DNA of 64,000 nt from contig NZ_RAPN01000004.1 of assembly GCF_003610535.1 (NCBI RefSeq), positions 186,001-250,000 of the forward strand, in the 5' to 3' direction. This stretch comes from Mangrovibacterium diazotrophicum (GTDB lineage Bacteria; Bacteroidota; Bacteroidia; Bacteroidales; Prolixibacteraceae). Positions 53,327-61,904 of the stretch are shown here, one piece after another. Each line of letters opens with the position of its first letter. Position 1 is the stretch's first letter. The notes beneath the pieces were generated by a model, which saw only the letters and a program-made list of their open reading frames with translations, was not told the origin of the DNA and ran no database searches. The position numbers and the translations under genes were made by a program.

Positions 53327-53388
53327 AATCCTACATATTTGTCGGATAAAATCAGTTAATCCTACCGGATTGTCCGGAAAACCTGCCA
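53327..53388. repeat. Two imperfect 31-base tandem repeats upstream of the Nif11-like gene
   Basis: AATCCTAC recurs at 53327 and 53358, and TTGTC recurs 12 bases after the start of each copy, so the unit is 31 bases, about three helical turns. The second unit contains the inverted repeat AATCC-TACC-GGATT (53358-53371). The repeats lie 36-97 bases before the start of the Nif11-like gene, where an operator would be expected. Confidence 0.4.
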
Positions 53389-53440
53389 CACAGGCCCGGA
53401 TACATAAAGTGGCAAATTCTGTTCCGAAGCTTGGCGAAAT

Positions 53441-53477
53441 AAAAAACCGAAGGAAATCCAGGATAACCTTCGGTTTT
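53441..53477 (-). terminator. Terminator of the thioredoxin-ApbE-DUF4266-DUF3570 operon
   Basis: AAAACCGAAGG (53443-53453) pairs with CCTTCGGTTTT (53467-53477). Read on the minus strand a run of six Ts coincides with the end of the stem. It lies 23 bases after the DUF3570 stop. Confidence 0.85.
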
Positions 53478-53499
53478 AAGTAAGTTGCTTAATTTTTTA

Positions 53500-54819
53500 C
53501 TAGAGCACGAAGCCTATACCGAAAGAAATCAGATTGGCTTTGAATCCGCTGTTACGCTCGTAATAATGGTATTTCAAATCGAGGCTTTTTATTTTCAACT
53601 TCCAAATGTGGTGTTCGGTAAAGACATCAGTGTATCGAAGCCCAATACCGTACTGGTTGGCATTGAACTCCGACAGGTCGTAGTCGGACGTATAATATTG
53701 CTCTTTTGAAAGGTGCTGGTTGTAGCCGGCAAAATAATCGGCTGCAGTTTGCGTGTAATAGCGATAGCTGGGGTAGACTGTAAATTTATTACCTAGTTTT
53801 ATCGGCATTTCGATGCTGGCAGTGTGGGAGTTAATTCCCCAATCGTCGGTGTAATACCGGTAAAATGTTCGGAACACGACTCGTTCGTTCAGATAATAAT
53901 TTAGCCGGGCACCAAGTGCTATTTTCATCCGGCTATCCGGCAGCCGCTCAACATCATCAGCTAAGTGGAAGTTTTCAATAAAGGAATCCTCGTAGTCTGA
54001 AAAGTAGACTCGTTGAAACGGTGTTGAAAGCAATCCCTTCTGCAAAACCCAGTCGGCCAGGAAAGCGGCTTGCATTCGTTTCGACAAAATCTGCGTTAAA
54101 ACGATTCCAGCAGAGTAGGAGTTCCTGTTTTTTCCGTCCAGACCATCGAATTTAGGCGAATAGTCGGTATTCCCGGTTATCTGGTACTGGTGAAAAAGCG
54201 GACTGTTCAATCCACTTCCTCCTGACTCAAAAGAACGTAGTTCATAAGGGATAATTTTCGACCACTGATCCAGAAAGATATTTCCGGATAAACTCAATTC
54301 GGTATTTTTTTCGTTGAAAAGGCGCGTGTAACTGCCTCCGAAACCGAGTGAGAAGTAGTCGAATTCAGATGACAAGCTTAGCTTTCCGGTCCAAATTTGG
54401 TTGCGGTCGTCGGAGCTGTGGCTGTAGGTGCCGGCGCCGTGCATCCAAACGTCACTTGAGGAAGCGCCGGACGATGCCTGAAAGGGATCTGCCGGTTTGC
54501 TGCCGTCAAATGGGTTGACGTTGCTCGATGAGGCAGAAGTGTATGCCGAAATACCAGCTTCGACAGTCAGCACGTCATCCTCATTTAAAGGAACCGACAC
54601 AATAAAGGTTGGTGCGATGTCCAGTAAATCTTCTGTTCCTTTTCCTCCGGTCACAGCTGCGTTGTCGCCGTCCTGGGAATAGTATCCCATCAAAAAGTCC
54701 ACTTCGGTACTTTCCAATACGCGCTTTTTGTAAGTCCCGTCCGTGCCGTCGGTTTCCTGCGCCTGAACAGCGCCCGCCGCGAACAGGATGATTAGTAGGG
54801 TTAATAGTTTCATTTTCAT
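53500..54819 (-). CDS. DUF3570 outer-membrane beta-barrel protein
   Basis: A 439-residue protein with a signal peptide ending GAVQAQ. The start ESTEVDFLMGYYSQDGDNAAVTGGKGTEDLLDIAP and the barrel strands to the closing ISFGIGFVL match DUF3570. A Ser/Ala-rich segment at about 91-122 contains SSGASSS (116-122), which resembles the S/T-G-A-S/T core of ApbE flavinylation sites; the ApbE gene is two genes upstream. Function is unknown; surface or outer-membrane redox work is a hypothesis. It is the last gene of a four-gene operon, 9 bases after the DUF4266 gene. Confidence 0.85.
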   Translation of the reverse strand: MKMKLLTLLIILFAAGAVQAQETDGTDGTYKKRVLESTEVDFLMGYYSQDGDNAAVTGGKGTEDLLDIAPTFIVSVPLNEDDVLTVEAGISAYTSASSSNVNPFDGSKPADPFQASSGASSSDVWMHGAGTYSHSSDDRNQIWTGKLSLSSEFDYFSLGFGGSYTRLFNEKNTELSLSGNIFLDQWSKIIPYELRSFESGGSGLNSPLFHQYQITGNTDYSPKFDGLDGKNRNSYSAGIVLTQILSKRMQAAFLADWVLQKGLLSTPFQRVYFSDYEDSFIENFHLADDVERLPDSRMKIALGARLNYYLNERVVFRTFYRYYTDDWGINSHTASIEMPIKLGNKFTVYPSYRYYTQTAADYFAGYNQHLSKEQYYTSDYDLSEFNANQYGIGLRYTDVFTEHHIWKLKIKSLDLKYHYYERNSGFKANLISFGIGFVL

Positions 54820-54828
54820 TGTTTGTTT

Positions 54829-55041
54829 TTAGTTACATCCACAACCTCCACCTGTCTTTCCCCCGTTTGCGCCCGAGGCGGCTTCGCGATATGCCTGAAA
54901 GTTGGTTTCAAACATGTCGATCTTTTTTGAGCTCAATTCCATGTCGGGATCGTTCAGGTTGATTTTTTCATATTCCTTCACGACCGTGCACGATCCTAAT
55001 GAAAGGGCAATCAATGCCAGAAACAGAATTTTTCGTTTCAT
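54829..55041 (-). CDS. DUF4266 small lipoprotein with C-terminal GGGCGCN
   Basis: A 70-residue lipoprotein (lipobox LSLGSC, Cys18). The mature peptide is about 53 residues: a polar, helix-like stretch, then a glycine-rich tail ending G64-G-G-C67-G-C69-N70. The terminal GGGCGCN is the signature I recall for DUF4266. Two cysteines exposed at the end of a flexible glycine arm could bind metal, heme or a thiol-linked cofactor, or be a thioredoxin target. The start codon overlaps the ApbE stop (ATGA), so translation is coupled. Function unknown. Confidence 0.85.
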   Translation of the reverse strand: MKRKILFLALIALSLGSCTVVKEYEKINLNDPDMELSSKKIDMFETNFQAYREAASGANGGKTGGGCGCN

Positions 55042-56021
55042 TCTTTTTCAATTTTTATATGTTCCGAACTGTAAACATTTCCGTTTTCGTCAATCAGAAT
55101 ACATTCCACATGAGGAAGTTGATTGATGCGGTTCAGGCCGACATCAATACCCATCACAAAAATAGACGTGGCCAGTGCATCGGCCAGTTCAGCTTTGGGG
55201 GCAAATACAGTTGCGCTGATAATGCCAGTAGCGGGGTAGCCGGTTTGGGGATTGATAATGTGCGTATACCTAATTCCATTGAACTTGACGTACTTCTCGT
55301 AGTCGCCCGAAGTGACGACAGCACCCTGGTTGAGCGGAAGCACGGCAAACACTTTATTTTTATTCATTGGGTTGACGATCCCAACTTTCCACTCTTCGCC
55401 TGAAGGCTGGGTGCCCCAGGTATTCATGTCACCCGAAGCATTTATAATGCCGGCCTTTACTCCATGGGCCATGAGAAGTGCTTTGGCTTTATCTGCCGAA
55501 TAGCCTTTCCCAATCGCGCCAAAGCCGATTTTCATTCCCGGCAGCTCCAGGAATACGCTCGACTCTTCTTTGTTAAGGCGAATGTGTTGGTAACCAACTT
55601 TCGATACGGATGCTGTTATTGCTTCTTGGCTTGGCATTTCGGTCATGCTCCCGTCGAACTTCCAGATCTTGTCCATCGAGGCATAAGTGATGTCGAAAGC
55701 TCCGTCGGTAAGTTTCGAAATGGCTATGGCCCGTTCAATCAGCTGAAATAGCTCGGGATCAACAATAACCGGTTTTATACCACTGTTTCGGTTAATGGCC
55801 GACGTTTGCGAACTCTCGTCCCAGGATGAAATCAGCTTTTCAATACGTTGGATTTCGCCAACAGCCATGTCGATGTACTGGTTGCCTTCGTCTTCATTTT
55901 CAGCAACAACCGTAATGTCAAAACGGCTACCCATTAGTTTCAACGTGCGGGTATAGCTTTGGCAGCAGTACCCCACAATTGTGGTTGCAGCCAAAATGAT
56001 AGTGAGGATGGTACTTCTCAA
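55038..56021 (-). CDS. apbE: FAD:protein FMN transferase (ApbE)
   Basis: Attaches FMN covalently to Ser or Thr of exported proteins. The 327-residue protein has a hydrophobic N-terminus, possibly a lipoprotein signal (VGYCC). ApbE motifs: KLMGSRFDITV, GAIGKGYSADKA for FAD binding, TSGDYEKYV, HIINPQTGYPA, and the magnesium-binding DALATS. It starts from a TTG at 56021, since no ATG lies between it and the preceding gene. It sits between an exported thioredoxin and DUF4266, so its target is probably a neighbour. No FMN-binding (NqrC-type) domain is encoded in the window. Confidence 0.95.
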   Translation of the reverse strand: MRSTILTIILAATTIVGYCCQSYTRTLKLMGSRFDITVVAENEDEGNQYIDMAVGEIQRIEKLISSWDESSQTSAINRNSGIKPVIVDPELFQLIERAIAISKLTDGAFDITYASMDKIWKFDGSMTEMPSQEAITASVSKVGYQHIRLNKEESSVFLELPGMKIGFGAIGKGYSADKAKALLMAHGVKAGIINASGDMNTWGTQPSGEEWKVGIVNPMNKNKVFAVLPLNQGAVVTSGDYEKYVKFNGIRYTHIINPQTGYPATGIISATVFAPKAELADALATSIFVMGIDVGLNRINQLPHVECILIDENGNVYSSEHIKIEKE

Positions 56022-56031
56022 AATCAGTTGG

Positions 56032-56466
56032 TTAGAATGAATTCAGATGTTCAATGTATTCGGAAGGGCTGATGGGTTTGTAGCCCGTTTCGCCAATGAC
56101 TTTTCCGTCAGCGTTCATCACGACAACAAAAGGGAAGAAACCTTTTTTATTGTAGGTCTCTGCTAGCTTTGCGTTTTGTTCCTGCTGTGTTTCCGGGAGA
56201 GCATTTGTTTTTTTTCGGGGGAAATCAACCTGCATCATCACGTAGTGGTCTTTCGCATAGTCTTTAAAAGTGTCTGAACTCCAGATTTCCCGATTGAGTT
56301 TCATGCAGGGAGCGCACCAGTCGGAGCCCTGAAAAACCATGATTAATTTTTTATTCTGATCATGCGCATCTTTCTGAGCCTGATCAAAATTTGTTTCCCA
56401 TTCCTGCGCAAATAAAGACGATACGGCAAAAATCAAGAAAAGGGTTGACGTGAGAAATTTTTTCAT
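56032..56466 (-). CDS. Exported thioredoxin-family protein
   Basis: A 144-residue periplasmic thiol-disulfide protein. Signal peptide ends SLFAQ. The active site is W50-C51-A-P-C54 in GSDWCAPCMKL, typical of reducing thioredoxins with the DUF953/Thioredoxin_7-like layout. The cis-proline loop is GFFPFVVV. First gene of the operon with ApbE, DUF4266 and DUF3570 (10 bases to ApbE). It may keep the two DUF4266 cysteines reduced, or serve the exported peroxiredoxin (inference). Confidence 0.9.
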   Translation of the reverse strand: MKKFLTSTLFLIFAVSSLFAQEWETNFDQAQKDAHDQNKKLIMVFQGSDWCAPCMKLNREIWSSDTFKDYAKDHYVMMQVDFPRKKTNALPETQQEQNAKLAETYNKKGFFPFVVVMNADGKVIGETGYKPISPSEYIEHLNSF

Positions 56467-56651
56467 ACGTTTGATTTTTTTAATGTCATCAACAACAAAC
56501 CTAGTATGAATAGGTTTGTGATAGCATCTAAGAATGTGGATATTTAGATTTTTTTAACGATTACATAATTGCTGAAGATTCAATTCCCAATATGTAATTG
56601 ACAGTCAGGTTTGCGTGTCAAAATGACCCTTTAATAGTAAACAATAATAAA

Positions 56652-57401
56652 ATGGAAAAGCACGTGCTTATTACCGGTGGTGCCCAAGGAATTGGCAAAA
56701 TCGTCAGCCTTTATTTGTTGCAAAAAGGATATGGTGTGACCGTTTGGGATAATGATAAAGAAGCGCTGGATGAGATGGCAAACGAGTGTCAGGAAGCTAG
56801 CTTGAAAATAGATTGTGTTGATGTTTCAGATGAGGGACAGGTGAAGATTGCCTTGAAAAATGCGCTGATTGAGTTTGGACGACTAGATGGTTTGGTAAAT
56901 AATGCGATGATTGCAGCGAATAAACCTATTCGTGAGCTAGAGTTGGATGAATGGAACAGGGTACTTGCCGTTAACCTGACCGGACCATTTTTGTGTTCAA
57001 AATATGCGGCTGAAGAATTGAAGAAAGTTCGCGGTGTGATCATTAACATGTGCTCGACGCGAGCAATACAGTCCGAGCCAAACACTGAAGCCTACTCGGC
57101 CACGAAGGGTGGTTTGCTGAGCATGACCCATGCGCTGGCAATGAGCCTCGGCCCGGAAATCCGGGTAAACGCGATTAGCCCGGGATGGATTGATGTTTCT
57201 GCCATTCGGAAAAAATCAGCAGCTGAGCAATACCCATTGTCGGAAGCAGATCAGCTGCAGCACCCCGTCGGCAGAGTTGGAAAGGGACTGGACATTGCCA
57301 ATATGGTTTATTTTCTATTGCAGCCTGAAAATGATTTTATCACCGGGCAAAACTTTGTCATCGATGGAGGAATGACGAAAAAGATGATTTACGTAGAATG
57401 A
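56652..57401 (+). CDS. Short-chain dehydrogenase/reductase
   Basis: A 249-residue NAD(P)-dependent oxidoreductase. The ATG at 56652 begins the Rossmann fold directly (MEKHVLITGGAQGIG); an earlier in-frame start at 56598 adds 18 residues without similarity. The TGGAQGIG glycine motif, the NNAM motif (LVNNAMIAA), the catalytic Y-S-A-T-K and the closing FVIDGGMTKKM are classical SDR. The substrate is unknown. The gene is divergent from the thioredoxin operon and convergent with the receiver protein gene (6 bases). Confidence 0.92.
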   Translation: MEKHVLITGGAQGIGKIVSLYLLQKGYGVTVWDNDKEALDEMANECQEASLKIDCVDVSDEGQVKIALKNALIEFGRLDGLVNNAMIAANKPIRELELDEWNRVLAVNLTGPFLCSKYAAEELKKVRGVIINMCSTRAIQSEPNTEAYSATKGGLLSMTHALAMSLGPEIRVNAISPGWIDVSAIRKKSAAEQYPLSEADQLQHPVGRVGKGLDIANMVYFLLQPENDFITGQNFVIDGGMTKKMIYVE

Positions 57402-57407
57402 TCCTAT

Positions 57408-57821
57408 TTATTCTTTTCCGATGCTGACACCAGCTGGTTTGTGTATTTCCAGGGTGCTTATCAAGCCTTCCCGGTTAAACGGTTTTGGTAAAAATCCGTC
57501 GCATCCGTGTTCAAAAGCGATCAATTTGTCAGAGTAGCTGGTGTAGGAAGATTGAATAATAACCGGCAATCCCGGACGTAACGATTTGACTCGTTTGGTG
57601 GCTTCTAAGCCGTCCATCACAGGCATGCTAATGTCCATCAATATTAAATCGATGTGAGGATTATTGATGCAGTGTTCAAGGGCCATTTTACCATTGTAGG
57701 CACGCATGATGTTGATATTGTATCCTTTAAGGATTTCGGAGATTAAAAGAAAGTTATATTCTTCGTCCTCCGCGACCAAGATATTGAGCTTGGGCGAGTT
57801 ATAATTTTTCTCGTATTCCAT
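57408..57821 (-). CDS. Stand-alone response-regulator receiver protein
   Basis: A 137-residue protein consisting only of a receiver domain with short tails. The phospho-acceptor is Asp63 in LILMDISMP, the acidic pair is E18-D19 in LVAEDEE, and the conserved lysine is Lys113 in LPKPF. No DNA-binding or enzymatic output domain is present. ATG 57821 is preferred to a GTG three codons upstream. The partner histidine kinase is not in the window. CheY-like signalling or a phosphorelay intermediate is likely. Confidence 0.92.
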   Translation of the reverse strand: MEYEKNYNSPKLNILVAEDEEYNFLLISEILKGYNINIMRAYNGKMALEHCINNPHIDLILMDISMPVMDGLEATKRVKSLRPGLPVIIQSSYTSYSDKLIAFEHGCDGFLPKPFNREGLISTLEIHKPAGVSIGKE

Positions 57822-57925
57822 ACATTCCACATTAGAAAATCACAGACCATCCAACTGCAATATAAAGATTCAATTTCAGATTGTTAGAATTTCCCGAAAT
57901 TTTTGCAGCAGGCGATTGTCAAATT

Positions 57926-58939
57926 TTACAGTGAGTTTCGTTGGATAAATTCAAAAGGACTTTTGATTTGTTTGAAATCTTTGGCCAAAATCATCTCGGC
58001 GGCCTTTCTGCCAATTTCGTCATGATTGGTTGAAATGGTCGAGATTCCATCGCACAACAGCTCTTTTACAGGGTTCTCGTTGTAGGAAATGACACCGACG
58101 TCGGCACCTGCTTTCCATTTTCTAGACTTCAAACACTTAATAAACATGTACAGGTCGTTGTCCGACACCAGCACATAGGCTTCATTTTGGCGAATGTCAT
58201 CTTCGGTGATATTGTCAATGATCGAAAAGTCAAACTGGTGGAGCTGGCAAAAATGGGTAAAGCCTTTTTTGATATTGGTTGAATAATATTCGCTTTGCGG
58301 AAACGCCAGGTTCAGCTTTTGATACTTTTTGAGTAGTTTATGCGCCTCGCGCAAAGCGGACTGGATATCCTTGTCGTATTCCTGGTAAACCACCGGGTAT
58401 TCTTTTAGCTCGTCCCAATACCGGTCGACAATCAGAACTTTTTCTTTCGGAATTTGACGAATAACTGGTACCGCAGCCGCTGTTTCGCTACGGAAGTGAG
58501 GCAGAATCACAAAATAATCGTAGTGTTTCAGGTTTTCGCTGATGATCGACTCAAATTCGGTGATGTCGTAATGGTAGATAAAAACATCGATGCTGGCTTT
58601 CGAGCCCATGGTTTGTACAAACGAGTTGTAAAGGCTACGCTTGTAATTGCTGAGTTTATTAATGATTAGTGCAATCTTGAGACGTTTGCCGGTTTCGGTT
58701 TTGTTGACGTAATAGCCTTTCCCTTTCACCGAAATCAGAATTCCTTTTTTACGAAGGTTTGTGTATGCCTTTTCAACGGTATCGCGCGAAAGCAGCAGAT
58801 CTTCGCTCGTCTCGTTAATCGACGGAATGCGTTGTCCATGCTTGAAAATCCCGGATTCAATATCGGTAAGAATCATTTCTTCAACCTGTAAGTATTTCGG
58901 GATTTCCGATTCGCTGTCGATTCTATTCAGTTCAGTCAT
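57926..58939 (-). CDS. GntR-family regulator with sugar-binding-protein-like sensor domain
   Basis: A 337-residue regulator. Residues 1-80 form the GntR winged helix (IPKYLQVEEMILTDIESGIF, then RIPSINETSEDLLLSRDTVEKAY, then GKGYYV). The rest resembles the LacI/periplasmic-binding fold (KIALIINKLSNYKRSLYNSFV and DVGVISYNENPVKELLCDGISTISTN). This fusion is common in Bacteroidota regulators of carbohydrate use. The effector is probably a sugar. No clear target operon is adjacent. Three TCGGTTT copies at 58939, 58961 and 58975 overlap its own start region. Confidence 0.9.
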   Translation of the reverse strand: MTELNRIDSESEIPKYLQVEEMILTDIESGIFKHGQRIPSINETSEDLLLSRDTVEKAYTNLRKKGILISVKGKGYYVNKTETGKRLKIALIINKLSNYKRSLYNSFVQTMGSKASIDVFIYHYDITEFESIISENLKHYDYFVILPHFRSETAAAVPVIRQIPKEKVLIVDRYWDELKEYPVVYQEYDKDIQSALREAHKLLKKYQKLNLAFPQSEYYSTNIKKGFTHFCQLHQFDFSIIDNITEDDIRQNEAYVLVSDNDLYMFIKCLKSRKWKAGADVGVISYNENPVKELLCDGISTISTNHDEIGRKAAEMILAKDFKQIKSPFEFIQRNSL

Positions 58940-59162
58940 CGGTTTGTTTTCTGCTTTTAGTCGGTTTGGTTCGTTCGGTTTAACGCATGGAATTTATAAA
59001 AAATGCTTCAGAAAGAGGAATTCCGTTAAAAAATTTCATGACACGGGAAATGAAAACGGTGAAAATCAGTCGAAAGTTAAGTAATGGAAAAAAGTAGTGG
59101 TTTTGAATTTAGCGGTGGAACATTTATCCCTGACACGTTGTTTCAGCAATAAAAAATTTTTC

Positions 59163-60455
59163 ATGCCAATTAATATACCAGAAACCGGACAAAAGAGAGT
59201 TGTAATAGTCGGTGCCGGTTTTGCAGGTTTAAAACTTGCTCGAAAGTTGAAAGATAGTAATTGTCAGCTTGTTTTAATCGATCGGAACAATTATCATCAG
59301 TTTCAACCACTTTTTTACCAGGTTGCATCTTCGGGACTTGAGCCGAGTGCGATATCGTTCCCGTTAAGAAAAGTATTTCAAAAACAGAAAAACGTGTATG
59401 TTCGGGTGACACAGGTAACTGATATTGACCCGGCGAACAAGAAGATTCACACGCCGATGGGCTATGTGTGGTACGATGCGCTAGTGATTGCCACCGGAGC
59501 GACCACGAACTATTTCGGAATGGAAGGGGTCATTAAGCACGGGATACCGATGAAATCGGTTTCAGAGGCGGTGTACCTTCGAAATACACTGCTGCTCAAT
59601 TTTGAAAAGGCGGTGACGCTGCGCGACCGCAAAGAACTGGAAACACTGCTAAATGTTGTTGTTGTAGGCGGGGGACCCACCGGTGTTGAAGTTTGCGGGG
59701 CTATTTCGGAAATGAAGCGATTTGTGCTTCCCAAAGATTACCCGGATATCAACTTTGATTTGATGCAAATTACGCTGATTGAGGCTAATCCGCATTTACT
59801 TCACGGAATGAGCAAAGAATCCGGTGAAAAAGCAGAATATTACCTGAAGAAAATGGGCGTAAATGTGCTGCTCGAACATCGTGTAACAGGTTACGACGGG
59901 AAGACAATCACGTTGGCAGAAGGAGAACAGCTGTCGAGTGAAACGTTAGTCTGGGCTGCCGGAGTTCGTGGTCAGGTTCCCGAAGGTGTCGATCCTCAAT
60001 ACATGGCTCGGGGAAACCGAATTAAAGTAAATCGTTATAACGAGGTTGAAGGTTTGGATGGCGTATTTGCAATCGGCGATATCGCTTATATGGAAACTCC
60101 CAAATACCCGAACGGTCACCCGCAGGTGGCACAGGTCGCTTTACAGCAGGCAGTTAATCTCGGTGATAATTTTCAGCGGGAAGCCCACGGAAAAGTGCGC
60201 TCACAATTTGAGTATCAAGACAAAGGTTCCATGGCTACTGTTGGACGGAACCGGGCGGTAGTTGATTTGCCTTTCCTAAAATTCTCGGGCGCGTTTGCGT
60301 GGATCGTGTGGATGTTTGTCCACCTGATGTCGATCGTTGGCGTGAAAAACCGCTTGCTGGTATTTATTAACTGGGTGTGGAAATACTTTACGTTCGACCA
60401 GTCGTTGCGGTTAATTCTTCGTCCGTCGAAAAAAGCACAGGAACGACCATTGTAA
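59163..60455 (+). CDS. Type II NADH dehydrogenase (NDH-2)
   Basis: Peripheral membrane flavoenzyme that passes electrons from NADH to quinone without pumping protons. The ATG at 59163 starts the family-like N-terminus (MPINIPETGQKRVVIVGAGF); a GTG at 59097 adds 22 residues. FAD site VVIVGAGFAGLKL and NADH site VVVVGGGPTGVEVCGA are intact, followed by GVFAIGDIAY. The C-terminal segment (AWIVWMFVHLMSIVG, then FINWVWKYF) is the membrane anchor typical of bacterial NDH-2. It is about 430 residues, normal for the family. Confidence 0.93.
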   Translation: MPINIPETGQKRVVIVGAGFAGLKLARKLKDSNCQLVLIDRNNYHQFQPLFYQVASSGLEPSAISFPLRKVFQKQKNVYVRVTQVTDIDPANKKIHTPMGYVWYDALVIATGATTNYFGMEGVIKHGIPMKSVSEAVYLRNTLLLNFEKAVTLRDRKELETLLNVVVVGGGPTGVEVCGAISEMKRFVLPKDYPDINFDLMQITLIEANPHLLHGMSKESGEKAEYYLKKMGVNVLLEHRVTGYDGKTITLAEGEQLSSETLVWAAGVRGQVPEGVDPQYMARGNRIKVNRYNEVEGLDGVFAIGDIAYMETPKYPNGHPQVAQVALQQAVNLGDNFQREAHGKVRSQFEYQDKGSMATVGRNRAVVDLPFLKFSGAFAWIVWMFVHLMSIVGVKNRLLVFINWVWKYFTFDQSLRLILRPSKKAQERPL

Positions 60456-60480
60456 GGGTCTATAAACAAATAAGATAGAA

Positions 60481-60514
60481 AAGAAAGACGATCCTCGGAT
60501 CGTCTTTCTTTTTA
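60481..60514. terminator. Bidirectional terminator
   Basis: AAGAAAGACGATC (60481-60493) pairs perfectly with GATCGTCTTTCTT (60498-60510) around CTCG. It separates the convergent NDH-2 and aminopeptidase genes. Confidence 0.9.
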
Positions 60515-60515
60515 T

Positions 60516-61904
60516 TTAACTATTCATTGTTGCTTCAACATCTTCAGGAGTAATCGGAACCCGCTGTCCGAGAATTTCGCAACCGGTTTTGGTTACCAGC
60601 AGGTTGTCTTCCAACCTGATTCCTCCAAAATTCAGATACGATTCCAGCTTATCGAAATTAATGAAGTCGGTATTTGTTTTTTCCGCTTTCCACTTTTCAA
60701 TCAGGGCCGGGATGAAATAGATGCCAGGCTCGTTGGTCAGTACGTAACCGGCTTCCAGTTTTTTGCCCAAACGCAGGTAGGCTGTTCCGAATTGGTCAAC
60801 CGGGCGAATTTCGTCATCATATCCAACGTAGATTTGACCCAAATCCTCCATATCGTGAACGTCGAGTCCCATCATGTGTCCCAGACCGTGTGGCATGAAC
60901 AAGGCGTGGGCGCCATTCTTTACAGCTTCCTTCACATCGCCTTTCATCAATCCGAGTTCTTTCAACCCCGAGGTGATAACTTCAGCTGCTGCTAAGTGGA
61001 TCGAAAGGTAGGATGTGCCTGCCTTGGTTAATGAAGTGGCGTGGTTGTTCGCAGCCAGCACGATCTCATAAATCTCGCGTTGTTTCTGCGTGAATTTACC
61101 GCCAACAGGAGTCGTCCGGGTAAAATCCGAAGCATAGTGCATCAAACTCGAAGCACCCGCGTCTACCAACATCAATCTGCCTTCCTGCAGGATTTCGTCG
61201 TGATTATGATTGTGTAGAATTTCGCCGTGTTGGCTCAAAATGATCGGGTAGGAAGGTCCGTTGCCAGACGAATTGGCGATGCCTTCCAGTGCCCCGCTAA
61301 TTGATTGCTCCCAGGTTCCCGGCATGGCCATCTTCATGGCCTTTACATGCATGTCGTAGCCAATGGCGCACGCCTTTTTTATTTCTTCAACCTCGCAGGC
61401 TTCTTTTACCGAGCGCATAGCAATAACGGCTTTCACCAATTCGAGCGAACTGTATTCTTTTTGTTTGGCCGGGTGTATTCCTAAAAGCTCCTGCAAAAGG
61501 AGTTTGTTTTCAGCCCGGTAAGGTGGGAGAAAATGAATTTTCCGACCCTGGCTGATTGCTTCCGAAATTCGGGTGAATAATTCAGCGAAAGCGGCGGTTT
61601 TGTTGCAACCAACTTTTGCTGCATTTTCGCGCAAGCTCACCTGTGGCCCCATCCAAATAATATCTTCAATATCAACATCATCACCAAGCAGAATTTCTTC
61701 ATCACGATTAACGTCGATGATCCCCGCCAGACCTTGAAAATCGAGTCCCCAGTAGTACAGGAAGCTGCTGTCCTGTCTGAAATGGTAAGTGTTGTCTTTG
61801 TAATTCATGGGTACGTCAACATTACCCAGCAAAAGAATTAGCCCGTTAGCGACTTTTCCTTTCAGCCTTTCTCTTCGGCTTTTGTAGATATTTGGTTCAA
61901 ACAT
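60516..61904 (-). CDS. Xaa-Pro aminopeptidase (M24B family)
   Basis: Releases N-terminal residues that precede proline. The ATG at 61904 (MFEPNIYKSR) gives 462 residues, normal for aminopeptidase P; the frame extends to 61976 without similarity. The creatinase-like N-domain is present. The dinuclear metal site is intact: Asp in LVDAGAS, Asp in SDFTRTTPV, His in HGLGHMMGLDVHD, and Glu in LTNEPGIY and GGIRLEDN. There is no signal peptide, so it is cytosolic. Confidence 0.94.
   Translation of the reverse strand: MFEPNIYKSRRERLKGKVANGLILLLGNVDVPMNYKDNTYHFRQDSSFLYYWGLDFQGLAGIIDVNRDEEILLGDDVDIEDIIWMGPQVSLRENAAKVGCNKTAAFAELFTRISEAISQGRKIHFLPPYRAENKLLLQELLGIHPAKQKEYSSLELVKAVIAMRSVKEACEVEEIKKACAIGYDMHVKAMKMAMPGTWEQSISGALEGIANSSGNGPSYPIILSQHGEILHNHNHDEILQEGRLMLVDAGASSLMHYASDFTRTTPVGGKFTQKQREIYEIVLAANNHATSLTKAGTSYLSIHLAAAEVITSGLKELGLMKGDVKEAVKNGAHALFMPHGLGHMMGLDVHDMEDLGQIYVGYDDEIRPVDQFGTAYLRLGKKLEAGYVLTNEPGIYFIPALIEKWKAEKTNTDFINFDKLESYLNFGGIRLEDNLLVTKTGCEILGQRVPITPEDVEATMNS

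Noticed and set aside
56560-56598. ATTACATA ... TATGTAAT inverted repeat before the SDR gene
   Set aside because: Only 8 bases with a 23-base spacer in AT-rich sequence; chance is likely.
58939-58981. Three TCGGTTT copies at the start of the GntR gene
   Set aside because: Unequal spacing (22 and 14 bases), short motif, and one copy overlaps the start codon; too weak to call an operator.
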